In this document: positions 46,408-54,233 of the stretch, in pieces | Position numbering within the stretch: position 1 is the stretch's first letter | Layout: each line of letters starts with the position of its first letter | DNA from: an uncultured Christensenella sp. | GTDB taxonomy: Bacteria; Bacillota; Clostridia; Christensenellales; UBA1242 | Assembly: GCA_949290565.1 (NCBI GenBank) | Contig: CASESH010000010.1 | Coordinates: forward strand, 1 to 59,444 | Reading direction: 5' to 3' | DNA: 59,444 nucleotides | Made by a program: the position numbers and the translations under genes | Notes under the pieces: model-generated | Databases searched by the model: none | What the model was told of the DNA's origin: nothing | Seen by the model: only the letters and a program-made list of their open reading frames with translations

Positions 46408-46436
46408 TTGATAAATTATTTTCTTTACTATAAAAT
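46408..46436 (+). promoter_or_regulatory. Promoter of the SPFH/zinc-ribbon operon
   Basis: TTGATA (46408-46413) and TAAAAT (46431-46436), 17 bases apart, lie 30 bases before the start codon of the first gene. An AGAGG site precedes that codon by nine bases. Confidence 0.5.
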
Positions 46437-46466
46437 AGTATATATTAAATAAAAGAGGTAACAAAA

Positions 46467-46895
46467 ATGGATACATATCAAATTGTTAGTTTACTTCTTG
46501 GTATTACTTGCTTCTTCCTAATCATTTTGCTATTTTTTATAAATAGAAAATACGCCCAAACTTTAAAAGGAATGGAAGGAAAACAAGTAGAAGATGTAAA
46601 CATAAAAAAAGGTGTAAGATATACTATTGACCAATCTGTAATAGATGATGATGGTAATACAAAAATTTCACTTTCACAACACGACATTTTGCTAAGTCAA
46701 AACAAACCTGAAATTGTAGGTGTAAAAAATAGGGTCAAACCGGGAAAATATACAGTTTTGTCAACAAATGAAGATGAAAAAACATTTAATATAAGAGTGA
46801 ATAAATATGTAAAAGAATATTCACATAACCAAGATATTGTTTTAAATGAGGGCGAAGAAATTACTTCTGTAAGCACCTCAATTATACTAAGGTAA
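46467..46895 (+). CDS. Small single-pass membrane protein upstream of the SPFH gene
   Basis: 142 residues. One hydrophobic helix (about 7-26) is followed by a soluble, strand-rich domain with alternating polar and Ile/Val residues and many Asp/Asn. The C-terminal part (KPGKYTVLST, NEGEEITSVS) looks like a small beta barrel or sandwich. I do not recognise the family. Only 13 bases separate it from the SPFH gene, in the same direction, so a partner role at the membrane is likely; NfeD-like or YdjH-like partners often accompany SPFH proteins, but no clear similarity to either can be claimed. Confidence 0.75.
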   Translation: MDTYQIVSLLLGITCFFLIILLFFINRKYAQTLKGMEGKQVEDVNIKKGVRYTIDQSVIDDDGNTKISLSQHDILLSQNKPEIVGVKNRVKPGKYTVLSTNEDEKTFNIRVNKYVKEYSHNQDIVLNEGEEITSVSTSIILR

Positions 46896-46908
46896 ATAGG
46901 AGAATATT

Positions 46909-47976
46909 ATGGGATTATTTAGTTTTTTAAAATCACAATTACTTAAAAATATAGATTGGACAGATGCTTCAACAAATACGATTGTTTACAAATACCCTAT
47001 GGAAGGTAGAGAAATTATGATTGGCTCTAAATTAACAGTTAGAGAGTCCCAAGTTGCAATCTTTATGGTAAAAGGAAAGATTGCTGATGTTTTTACTCCT
47101 GGCATACATAAACTTATTGTAAACAACCTACCAATTTTATCTAGTCTGCTTGCTTGGCCAAGAGGGTTTAAATCTCCATTCACTGCCGATGTTTTCTTTA
47201 TTAATACAAAACAGTTCACAAATCAAAAATGGGGGACAACAAATCCTATTGTAATGAGAGATAAAGACTTTGGTTCTATAAGAATAAAAAGTTATGGAAG
47301 TTTTGCCTTTAAGGTGGCAGACCCTCAAATATTTTTAAAAGAAATTTTTGGTACAAACTCGACTTTCTCGACAGAAAACATAGTAAACTACCTAAAAAGT
47401 ATGCTTGTTGCTGGTATCTCAGACACCATAGCAGAAAGCAAAATAAGCGCCTTAGATTTGGCTTGCAACTTACTTGAATTTAACAAAGTAGCAAAAGAAC
47501 AAATCAATCATCAATTTCAAGCAATAGGTCTTGATTTAAGCAATCTTATTATCGAAAACATTTCCTTTCCTGAACAAGTTGAAAAGGCGATTGACACTCA
47601 AACTTCTATGGGAGTTATGAAAAATAATATGGATACATATATCAAATACAAATCTGCCGAGGCTATTGGTGATGCTGCTAAAAATCCAGGAATGGCAGGT
47701 CTTGGTTCACAACTAGGAACAGGAATGGCAATAGGTGATATAATAAGAGATTCTTTAAAGTCTGGCACTAAACAAGAGCAATCTAATGAAAGTCAAGATG
47801 AAGGAAATGTAAAATACTGCCCTGAATGTGGTGCTAAGAATCCTAAAAAAGCAAAATTTTGTGTTGAATGTGGGGCTTCGCTAAAAAAACAAGTTCCTAC
47901 TTGTCCTGAATGTGGAATTGAAGTTTCTTCTAGAACAAAGTTTTGTCCTGAATGTGGGGCTAAAATAAAAAAATAA
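46909..47976 (+). CDS. ydjI: SPFH-domain protein with two C-terminal zinc ribbons (YdjI-like)
   Basis: 355 residues. The N-terminal and central part (about 10-260) is an SPFH/band-7-like domain of the type called virion-core-protein-like, with QVAIFMVKGKIADVFTPG near 45-62. After a Gly-rich linker (about 265-300) come two four-Cys zinc ribbons, CPECG...CVECG (about 304-323) and CPECG...CPECG (about 332-351). Bacillus subtilis YdjI has this layout and recruits PspA and YdjGH to the membrane in envelope stress; that is known for the family. Here the gene is followed by a YdjG-like gene, but no pspA is visible nearby. The ribosome binding site AGGAG precedes the ATG by six bases. Confidence 0.85.
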   Translation: MGLFSFLKSQLLKNIDWTDASTNTIVYKYPMEGREIMIGSKLTVRESQVAIFMVKGKIADVFTPGIHKLIVNNLPILSSLLAWPRGFKSPFTADVFFINTKQFTNQKWGTTNPIVMRDKDFGSIRIKSYGSFAFKVADPQIFLKEIFGTNSTFSTENIVNYLKSMLVAGISDTIAESKISALDLACNLLEFNKVAKEQINHQFQAIGLDLSNLIIENISFPEQVEKAIDTQTSMGVMKNNMDTYIKYKSAEAIGDAAKNPGMAGLGSQLGTGMAIGDIIRDSLKSGTKQEQSNESQDEGNVKYCPECGAKNPKKAKFCVECGASLKKQVPTCPECGIEVSSRTKFCPECGAKIKK

Positions 47977-48004
47977 AATAGCAATTTTTACCTGCTATTT
48001 TTTT
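47975..48004 (+). terminator. Hairpin between the SPFH and zinc-ribbon genes
   Basis: AAAATAGCA (47975-47983) pairs with TGCTATTTT (47993-48001) and is followed by Ts. The weak AT-rich stem lies only 20 bases before the next gene, so it may act as a partial terminator that lowers expression of the last gene rather than ending the operon. Confidence 0.6.
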
Positions 48005-48023
48005 ATAAAAAGGATTAATTGAA

Positions 48024-49046
48024 ATGGTAATGTCAAACAAATGTAAAAATTGTAGTGGAGAACTTGTTTTTGATGCTGGTGAACAAAAATTAAAATGCAC
48101 GCACTGTTCTTCCCTATTTGAAATAGAAACGGAAAATAAAAAACTTCAAAAAAAATTATTTAATGAACAATCTTCTATAAAATCAAGCAGAACAAAATAT
48201 ACTCAGTTTTATTGTGTCTCTTGTGGAAGAAAACATATAACTTCAAGTATTTTAGAAATTAGCAGATGTCCATTTTGTGGAGATAGTAGAAACTTAACTA
48301 AGACACTAAAAATTGACTATGTTCCCGATGGAATAATTCCTTTTAAAATTAATAAGCAAAACGCACTTTCAAGATTAGTTGCTTGGATTAAAAAACAAAA
48401 ATTTGCACCAAATAATTTAAAGCAACTAGCAAAAAATGATTCCATAGTAGGAATTTATTCTCCATCTTATTTTTATGATTTTACTTGCTTCTCAACTTAC
48501 TCAGGCACAGGACTAAAACAACATAGGGATAGAAGTGGTAGAATATATCAATCAAGACATTTTTTTAGAAATAATAGAAAAGATAGATATGAAGATTACA
48601 TAGAAAGTGCCGGTCCTTCTATTTCTTCTGAAAAACTTCGCTCAATTGGCGGTTATTCTCAAAATAATATCTTAGTTTATAGAACTGAATATCTTTATGG
48701 CTGGTTAGGTGAAGAAGTTACTGATTTAATACAATCTAATGTTCCTAATATGAAAAAAACTGTTAGTCTTAATATCGCAAAAGATGTTAGAATGAGTTTA
48801 CCTTATAATAGTGTTGAAAATTTTCAAATCTCAACTAGTTTTTCAGATATTTATTATGAATATATTTATATTCCTATTTGGAAAGGAAAATATAAATACA
48901 AAAATAAAGAATATCCTTATTTTATAAATGGAGAGAATGGAAAAGTAACCGGTAAAGCACCTAAATCGTTTTGGAAAATATTTTTCACAACTTTGTTTAT
49001 TCTTGGAATAGTTGGAACTTTTATTTACTTTGTAATGACTTCATAG
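48024..49046 (+). CDS. TFIIB-type zinc-ribbon membrane protein (YdjG-like)
   Basis: 340 residues. An N-terminal zinc ribbon (CKNC...CTHC, about 7-31) and a second one (CVSCG...CPFCG, about 64-85) are followed by a long soluble region rich in Tyr, Ser and Arg, and a single C-terminal hydrophobic helix (about 317-337). The layout and length match YdjG of Bacillus subtilis, a membrane partner of the SPFH protein YdjI. The ribosome binding site AGGA lies nine bases before the ATG. Zinc binding is predicted from the cysteines; DNA binding is not implied by the TFIIB-like label. It closes the operon, before a strong terminator. Confidence 0.8.
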   Translation: MVMSNKCKNCSGELVFDAGEQKLKCTHCSSLFEIETENKKLQKKLFNEQSSIKSSRTKYTQFYCVSCGRKHITSSILEISRCPFCGDSRNLTKTLKIDYVPDGIIPFKINKQNALSRLVAWIKKQKFAPNNLKQLAKNDSIVGIYSPSYFYDFTCFSTYSGTGLKQHRDRSGRIYQSRHFFRNNRKDRYEDYIESAGPSISSEKLRSIGGYSQNNILVYRTEYLYGWLGEEVTDLIQSNVPNMKKTVSLNIAKDVRMSLPYNSVENFQISTSFSDIYYEYIYIPIWKGKYKYKNKEYPYFINGENGKVTGKAPKSFWKIFFTTLFILGIVGTFIYFVMTS

Positions 49047-49062
49047 GTAAAGAGTTAAAATA

Positions 49063-49100
49063 AAAAAGACAAATAGAATTTTTACTATTTGTCTTTTTTA
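49063..49100. terminator. Bidirectional terminator between converging genes
   Basis: AAAAAAGACAAATAG (49063-49077) and CTATTTGTCTTTTTT (49086-49100) form a perfect 15-base stem with an 8-base loop, with T-tracts on both strands. It serves the YdjG-like gene on the plus strand and the orphan pair on the minus strand. Confidence 0.9.
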
Positions 49101-49110
49101 GTATAAATTT

Positions 49111-49485
49111 TTATCCATTTATTCCCATTAATTGCTCTTTTTCTTGTATTCTATCTAAAAATTGTTCAGCATTTTTTAGAATATACTCTCTTATTTGAAA
49201 TAACCTATATTTTTTATTTGAAAACCTTTCTAACAATTTACTTTTACCATCATAAGTAAAGCCATAAACTTCTACAAATGGTTTATAATCTTTAAAATCT
49301 TTTATATCTACTGTACTAATTGCTACGAGTAAACCTTTATCAGTAGTTTTTTTGAAAATTGGACTATAAACAGTACAATTATTAAAACTTGGAGTATATA
49401 TACTTCCTCTAAAAACTCTTTCACCGTGCTCTTTTTTAACTGCCATATCAATATTTTTATTAATATCAAAATTTTCTTTTGTCAT
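49111..49485 (-). CDS. Uncharacterised protein, second of a tandem paralogous pair
   Basis: 124 residues, no signal peptide or membrane helix, rich in Lys, Asp and Phe/Tyr. The centre (KGLLVAISTV...FVEVYGFTYDGKSKLLERF, about 50-90) aligns with the centre of the upstream neighbour (QGVFAGIEVK...YVEFYAFSNDGGIQCLARL), so the two are paralogs. The C-terminus is helical (REYILKNAEQFLDRIQEKEQ). No known family is recognised. The gene begins 19 bases after its neighbour with an AGTGAGG site seven bases before the ATG, and ends at a bidirectional terminator. Confidence 0.75.
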   Translation of the reverse strand: MTKENFDINKNIDMAVKKEHGERVFRGSIYTPSFNNCTVYSPIFKKTTDKGLLVAISTVDIKDFKDYKPFVEVYGFTYDGKSKLLERFSNKKYRLFQIREYILKNAEQFLDRIQEKEQLMGING

Positions 49486-49504
49486 TTGTTTACCTCACTT
49501 TAAA

Positions 49505-49906
49505 CTATCTTTGAAATAAAATTTCTTCTTCTTTGTGATATATACCATTATTTGCAAACTGACTTACAAGTTGTTTGATTCTTTCCTCTGAGCATTGTTT
49601 TTGATCTAATCTTGCTAAACATTGTATTCCGCCATCATTTGAAAAAGCGTAAAACTCAACATATTTTTTCCCTTCCTGATTCTTTTTAATAAAAACTTTA
49701 ACTTCAATTCCAGCAAATACACCTTGTTTAGTACTTTCAACACAAACAGGATTATAAAAAACATTTTTTGTTAAATCCTCTATCGAATTTTTAATACTAG
49801 GAAAAATTTTTGTTCTATTAATTTTCATATTTGGATAACTTTTTCTCATAACTCTATCTAATATTTCTGGTAAATAAAAACTTCTTTTCATAATATCTTT
49901 CTCCAT
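49505..49906 (-). CDS. Uncharacterised protein, first of a tandem paralogous pair
   Basis: 133 residues, cytosolic by composition, no recognised domain. The N-terminus is basic (MKRSFYLPEILDRVMRKSY) and the middle holds the strand-turn pattern VEFYAFSNDGG shared with the next gene. A near-consensus promoter (49920-49947) sits just upstream, and GGAG lies nine bases before the ATG. The pair forms its own short operon. An alternative reading, that these are degraded pieces of one gene, is unlikely because both have full starts, ribosome binding sites and stops. Confidence 0.75.
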   Translation of the reverse strand: MEKDIMKRSFYLPEILDRVMRKSYPNMKINRTKIFPSIKNSIEDLTKNVFYNPVCVESTKQGVFAGIEVKVFIKKNQEGKKYVEFYAFSNDGGIQCLARLDQKQCSEERIKQLVSQFANNGIYHKEEEILFQR

Positions 49907-49919
49907 TTAATATGTAGTA

Positions 49920-49947
49920 ATTATAACATAAAATTGTTTTTGTTCAA
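49920..49947 (-). promoter_or_regulatory. Promoter of the orphan pair
   Basis: On the minus strand, TTGAAC (49942-49947) and TATAAT (49920-49925) are 16 bases apart. The start site would lie immediately before the ribosome binding site, giving a very short leader. Confidence 0.65.
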
Positions 49948-50285
49948 GATGTCATTTTTTTATTGTACAAAATATACAATAATTTTAAAATATAATGTAT
50001 ATTTTTTATTAAAAAAATAATAAAAATTTAAAATTTTACCTATTTCTATATAAAGTTTAGTTTTTTAACTATTAAAGATATTTTACAATGAATTTTTATT
50101 TTTAAATTATAAATGTATAAAATTTTCTTTATCTTTTTCTCCTTTTAAATTAAATATACATTTATGGACTATATAAATTATAAGTTTTTATGTTTTAATT
50201 TGTTTTACTTCTTAATACTTTTTTTGAGAAAAAATAGATATTTTGCTTTATTAATACGCAGAGATTACAAATAATTGAATTAAAG
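49948..50285. other. AT-rich divergent intergenic region
   Basis: About 340 bases between the orphan pair and the ABC-2 type exporter, with A/T runs and no reading frame, hairpin or repeat that I can support. Confidence 0.6.
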
Positions 50286-50314
50286 TTGAAAAATTTTATG
50301 AAAAACATTATAAT
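50286..50314 (+). promoter_or_regulatory. Promoter of the ABC-2 type exporter operon
   Basis: TTGAAA (50286-50291) and TATAAT (50309-50314) are 17 bases apart, followed by an AAGGAG site and the ATG at 50336. Confidence 0.75.
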
Positions 50315-50335
50315 TCTTAGTATTAAGGAGATTTT

Positions 50336-51046
50336 ATGTTAGAGTTAATAAACTATTCTAAAAAATATTCAAATGGAAAATATGGCGCAAAAGACATTAA
50401 CTTAAAAGTAGAAAGTGGAGATATTTTTGCCTTTATCGGACATAATGGTGCTGGAAAAACTACAACAATTAAAAGTATTGTAGGTATTAATGATATAACA
50501 AATGGAGATATTCTGATAAATGGAATGTCAATTAAAGAAAAACCAATAGAATGTAAAAAAATAATGGCATATATTCCTGATAATCCAGAAGTTTATCCTA
50601 CATTAACAGGAATTCAATATATTAATTTAGTTTGCGATATATATAAAGTTAGCAAGAACGAACGAGAAATTAATACTTTAAAGTATTCTAAAATTTTAGA
50701 AATTGAAAATGATTTAAATTTTCTTATCTCTACTTATTCACACGGAATGAAACAAAAGTTAATATTAATATGCGCTTTTGTACATAATCCAAAACTTATC
50801 ATCATGGATGAGCCTTTTGTAGGACTAGACCCAAAGGCTACTTATAATGTAAAAGAAATGATGAAAGATTTCGTTACAAGTGGAGGAGCAATATTCTTTT
50901 CTACCCACGTGCTCGAAATCGCTGAAAAATTATGCAATAAAGTGGCTATAATTAAAAATTCTAAAATTGTTACAAGTGGCCTAATGAAAGAAAAAAAAAA
51001 GGACAAATCACTTGAAAATGTTTTTTTGGAGAGTGAAAATGAATAA
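50336..51046 (+). CDS. ABC transporter ATP-binding protein
   Basis: 236 residues, a single soluble ATPase domain. Walker A is GHNGAGKTT (about 35-43), the signature is YSHGMKQKL (about 135-143), Walker B is LIIMDEPFVGLD with the catalytic Glu (about 153-164), and the switch His is in STHVLE (about 188). YSHGMKQ and the length are typical of ATPases that pair with ABC-2 type exporters. The gene overlaps the permease by eight bases, so the two are co-translated. Substrate is unknown. Confidence 0.93.
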   Translation: MLELINYSKKYSNGKYGAKDINLKVESGDIFAFIGHNGAGKTTTIKSIVGINDITNGDILINGMSIKEKPIECKKIMAYIPDNPEVYPTLTGIQYINLVCDIYKVSKNEREINTLKYSKILEIENDLNFLISTYSHGMKQKLILICAFVHNPKLIIMDEPFVGLDPKATYNVKEMMKDFVTSGGAIFFSTHVLEIAEKLCNKVAIIKNSKIVTSGLMKEKKKDKSLENVFLESENE

Positions 51047-52583
51047 TTTCTTTACACTAGTCAAATATAACATAATTATGTCTTTTAATAATTTAAAAGG
51101 TAAAAACGGTAGAAGGTCAAATTTAACAGCAATTCTTTTTTTACTTCTTATTATTGGCATAGTTGTTTATGCTTATTCTTATCAAACAATATCTTCTTTT
51201 GATTTATTTATTGAATATAATCATAGCGAATTTCCTATATTTAATAGTGTTTCAAACGCCCTACTTATTGCCTGTTGCCTATCTTTGTTAAGAATGAGTT
51301 TAATAACAAAAACTAACGACAGTGATTTTTTGTTATCTTTACCAATCAATAAATGTACAATAGTAGCCTCAAAAATGCTAACAAATTTATTGTATGATTT
51401 GTCATTTATTTTTTTAATTTTTATGCCTTGTATCATTGTTTATTTTGTAAAAATTCAATTTTCTATTTTAATTCTTTTTACAAGCATACTATTTGTTATA
51501 TTACTGTCTATAATTGCTAATTGTATTACAATCTTTCTTAATTTTATTTCAAACGCCTTATTTTCAAAATTTAAAATGGGCAAAATTCTTACATCAATTT
51601 TTTATTTACTTGTCTTTTGCTTTGTTATGATTTTTATTTTTACAAATACATCATATATAGATTATTTATTAAACAATGACTTACAGTCATATTACAACAA
51701 CCGACCAATAACTAAATTTTTATTTTCTTTTATTATTAGTCCAACTTACTTAAATTCACTCACTTTTATTTTTGTAACTGTACTGTTGTTTATCGCCGCT
51801 TGGTTTTTGTTCTCATTTTCTTTTGGTAAAAATTACACTTATATAAAGTCATCAAATAATAAGTTAATTTTCAATTACAATTCCTCGCCAATAATATTGC
51901 TATATAAAAAAGAACTTTTAAACTATTTTAATACTCCAATGTATTTAATAAATACAATAATAGGTCCAATAATGATTTTACTTATACCTTTCTTAGGCGA
52001 CTTATTTGGTCTAAATAGTTTGAAAAATTCCTTAGATATGATGGCAGGAACTCTTGCAGTTATAATTTCCTTATTGTTAGCACTTACTACAATCTCAGCA
52101 AGTTCTATTTCTCTTGAAGGTAAAAATATTTGGATTTTAAAATCTACGCCAATTAGTGAAAAAACAATATTCTTTTCAAAAATATCAACTCATCTAACAA
52201 TTACAACAATTCCACTGATTTTCTCTACTATTATTTTAACATTTTTATACTCATTCAATTTTTTTCAATTTATGTTATTATTTTCTTTACCTTTTGTATT
52301 TAATATATTCTTTGCCATTTTTGGATTGTTTATAAATCTATGCCTTCCTATGTTAAACTTTGACAATGAAATAAAGCCTGTAAAACAAAGTATGTCCGTT
52401 TTTGTGACTTTAATGTCCGGAATGCTTATTTGCTTTATTCCATTTATCTTGTTACAATTTACAAATTTGGCGCCTTTAATCATATACTTAATATCATTTT
52501 CAATCTCTGTCTTAGGACTTATAATATCTATTATCTTACTACTTACGAAGGGCGTAATTTTATTTAAAAAATTAAACTATTAA
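51039..52583 (+). CDS. ABC-2 type exporter permease
   Basis: 514 residues with about ten to twelve hydrophobic helices spread along the length, including pairs near 35-55, 115-180, 240-265, 300-360 and 400-505. I begin at the ATG at 51039 because GGAGAG lies five bases upstream; ATG and TTG codons at 51018 and 51012 are in frame but have no ribosome binding site. It partners the preceding ATPase as a full exporter. Large permeases of this kind in Firmicutes move drugs, peptides or lipids, but nothing here identifies the cargo. A perfect terminator follows within 45 bases. Confidence 0.85.
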   Translation: MNNFFTLVKYNIIMSFNNLKGKNGRRSNLTAILFLLLIIGIVVYAYSYQTISSFDLFIEYNHSEFPIFNSVSNALLIACCLSLLRMSLITKTNDSDFLLSLPINKCTIVASKMLTNLLYDLSFIFLIFMPCIIVYFVKIQFSILILFTSILFVILLSIIANCITIFLNFISNALFSKFKMGKILTSIFYLLVFCFVMIFIFTNTSYIDYLLNNDLQSYYNNRPITKFLFSFIISPTYLNSLTFIFVTVLLFIAAWFLFSFSFGKNYTYIKSSNNKLIFNYNSSPIILLYKKELLNYFNTPMYLINTIIGPIMILLIPFLGDLFGLNSLKNSLDMMAGTLAVIISLLLALTTISASSISLEGKNIWILKSTPISEKTIFFSKISTHLTITTIPLIFSTIILTFLYSFNFFQFMLLFSLPFVFNIFFAIFGLFINLCLPMLNFDNEIKPVKQSMSVFVTLMSGMLICFIPFILLQFTNLAPLIIYLISFSISVLGLIISIILLLTKGVILFKKLNY

Positions 52584-52593
52584 ATTATAAATT

Positions 52594-52626
52594 AAAAAAC
52601 TTCTACTAACAGTAGAAGTTTTTTTT
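52594..52626. terminator. Bidirectional terminator after the ABC-2 exporter
   Basis: AAAAAACTTCTACT (52594-52607), loop AAC, then AGTAGAAGTTTTTT (52611-52624). A perfect 14-base stem with T-runs on both strands also ends the converging degV gene. Confidence 0.93.
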
Positions 52627-52641
52627 ATATAAAATATTTAA

Positions 52642-53514
52642 TTATTTTAAATATTCACAACAACCTATAGCAATTGCACCATCTCCAATATGACAGGAAA
52701 CAGATAAACTTAGTGGATCTATTGCTTCGACTTTTAAATTAAACTTTTTTAAAGCCTCATCTGCTTCTTGTTTAAAGACATTGCATTTATCTATATCTAA
52801 AGTATATGCCATTTGAATTTTAATTGTTCCCTCTTTAACTTGTTTTGAAAATCTTGTTTCAAGTTCTTTCACTATTTGGTCAATCATTTTTTTCTTACCT
52901 TGCGAAATAGTAATTACTTGACCAAATTTATCTAATTTATCTCCTTGAATTGTTAATACAGGTTTAATTTTTAGCAATGTCCCAATTGCGGCAGCAGCAG
53001 GAGTGATTCTACCTCCCTTCTTCAAATACTTTAAAGTTGAAAGCATAATATAGATACTTGCATTCATAGAAGTTTTTAAAAGATATTCTTTTATTTGACT
53101 TGCATTTTTACCCTCTTTTGCCATCTTTAAAGCATCGTAAACAGATTGTTTCATAGTTATTGAAATTCGTTTATTATCAATTACTACAACCTTACCATTA
53201 AACTCTTTTGCAAAATTAGTTGCAGTTTCGCAACTAGCAGAAAGCCCACTACTCATAGGAATATGCACAACTTCATCATATTTTGTTAATAAATCTCTCC
53301 AAATTTCAACGATATTACTTATGCTTGGTTGACTTGTTGATACATCTGCACCCTGTAATAACTTTTCATAAAATTGCTCCTGTGTTAAGTTAATATCTTC
53401 AAAGTATTCCTCTCCATCAATCAAAAATGGCATAGGTATAAGTGTAATACCCAATCTGTCCGCTTCCTTTTGAGTAATCCCACTATTACTGTCAGTTACG
53501 ATAGCAACGCTCAT
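52642..53514 (-). CDS. DegV family (FakB-like) fatty-acid-binding protein, copy 2
   Basis: 290 residues, EDD fold. The lipid-contacting positions of FakB are conserved: Thr60 in TSQPS, Ser in SSGLSAS (88-94) and His275 in SCHIGDG near the C-terminus. It is clearly different from the copy at 1362-2207, with its own insertions and a different C-terminal motif, so the two are old paralogs and may prefer different fatty acids, as FakB1 and FakB2 do. It has its own promoter whose -35 box is covered by a FabT-like palindrome, and it follows a MarR gene by 62 bases. A typical AGGAG site precedes the ATG by nine bases. No FakA kinase gene is in view. Confidence 0.92.
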   Translation of the reverse strand: MSVAIVTDSNSGITQKEADRLGITLIPMPFLIDGEEYFEDINLTQEQFYEKLLQGADVSTSQPSISNIVEIWRDLLTKYDEVVHIPMSSGLSASCETATNFAKEFNGKVVVIDNKRISITMKQSVYDALKMAKEGKNASQIKEYLLKTSMNASIYIMLSTLKYLKKGGRITPAAAAIGTLLKIKPVLTIQGDKLDKFGQVITISQGKKKMIDQIVKELETRFSKQVKEGTIKIQMAYTLDIDKCNVFKQEADEALKKFNLKVEAIDPLSLSVSCHIGDGAIAIGCCEYLK

Positions 53515-53546
53515 GTTTAATATCTCCTTAAAATATAATCATAGGA

Positions 53547-53576
53547 GTTATACCATAAAATACTTTGATAGTCAAA
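53547..53576 (-). promoter_or_regulatory. degV promoter with FabT-like palindromic operator
   Basis: On the minus strand, TTGACT (53570-53575) and TATAAC (53547-53552) are 17 bases apart. The palindrome TTTGA-CTA-TCAAA (53564-53576, as read on the minus strand) covers the -35 box. It resembles the TTTGANTNTCAAA box bound by the MarR-type regulator FabT. It directly abuts the stop codon of the upstream marR gene. Confidence 0.65.
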
Positions 53577-54029
53577 CTATTTTGTTTGTTTTGTAAAATA
53601 ATATTTTATTTTTGACAGTAAATCAACTAAGGCCATTTCTTCTTTTTTACCCAAATTAGAAGTTATTATATTTATCATATTATCATGATATTTATCATGT
53701 ACTTCTAAAACACTTTTTGCAAGAGATGTTAATTCAATAAATATTTTTCTCTTATCATCTTTTGCTTGAACTCTATATATATAATTATCTTTTTCAAGTT
53801 TTTTTAGCAATGTAGTTAAAGTTCCGGCCGTTACACCAAGATTTGCAGCGACATTTCCCATTGTATTTTCATTGTTTTGCTTACAAGCATTAACGCACTC
53901 TAAAACGTGAACTCCTCTTAAAGTTATTTTTTGATTACAATGTTTTTTTAAATAATCTTCTTCATTAAATAATATAGTATTAAATAATTTAACCAAAACA
54001 TCATTTAACATTCTTTTTATAAAATTCAT
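53577..54029 (-). CDS. MarR family transcriptional regulator, copy 2 (FabT-like candidate)
   Basis: 150 residues. The winged helix-turn-helix spans about residues 55-85 (NTMGNVAANLGVTAGTLTTL) and has a basic wing with KDDKRKIFIEL. This arrangement and length fit FabT and other MarR proteins. It lies upstream of a DegV gene, and a TTTGA-N3-TCAAA palindrome, the FabT-type box, follows its stop codon and overlaps the degV promoter. FabT responds to acyl-ACP in streptococci and lactic acid bacteria and represses fatty-acid synthesis; no fab genes are in the window, so a FabT role here is inference. It is only weakly similar to the MarR at 2218-2649. Confidence 0.88.
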   Translation of the reverse strand: MNFIKRMLNDVLVKLFNTILFNEEDYLKKHCNQKITLRGVHVLECVNACKQNNENTMGNVAANLGVTAGTLTTLLKKLEKDNYIYRVQAKDDKRKIFIELTSLAKSVLEVHDKYHDNMINIITSNLGKKEEMALVDLLSKIKYYFTKQTK

Positions 54030-54115
54030 TTGTTTGCTCCTAAGAAAAACTATTTTTTATTAGATATTTCTTTAATTTAAAAAATATTTGTTAACTAAAA
54101 TCAATCTTTTTACAC

Positions 54116-54147
54116 AGTCAAATTGACAAATGAGTTTTTGTTTGACT
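54116..54147. promoter_or_regulatory. Inverted half-sites between marR and the glycosyltransferase operon
   Basis: AGTCAAA (54116-54122) and TTTGACT (54141-54147) are exact inverted copies, and GTCAA-A-TTGAC (54117-54127) is a tight palindrome by itself. The words match half-sites of the palindrome at 53564-53576. The right copy is also the -35 box of the plus-strand promoter, so the same MarR could control this divergent region. Confidence 0.5.
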
Positions 54148-54171
54148 TTATGTGTTTTTAAAATTTATAAT
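54142..54171 (+). promoter_or_regulatory. Promoter of the glycosyltransferase-yfhO operon
   Basis: TTGACT (54142-54147) and TATAAT (54166-54171) are 18 bases apart. The leader is about 55 bases, and the ribosome binding site AGAGG lies seven bases before the ATG at 54234. Confidence 0.7.
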
Positions 54172-54233
54172 ATATTATACTAATGTAAAAGATAATTATC
54201 AATTATTTTTTCGAAAAGTCAAAAGAGGTATTT

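Noticed and set aside
49907..50335. Possible riboswitch or small RNA in the divergent gap.
   Set aside because: Only A/T runs are seen, without a stable stem or terminator.
51012..51038. Upstream TTG/ATG codons as the start of the ABC-2 permease.
   Set aside because: No ribosome binding site precedes them, whereas GGAGAG lies five bases before the ATG at 51039.
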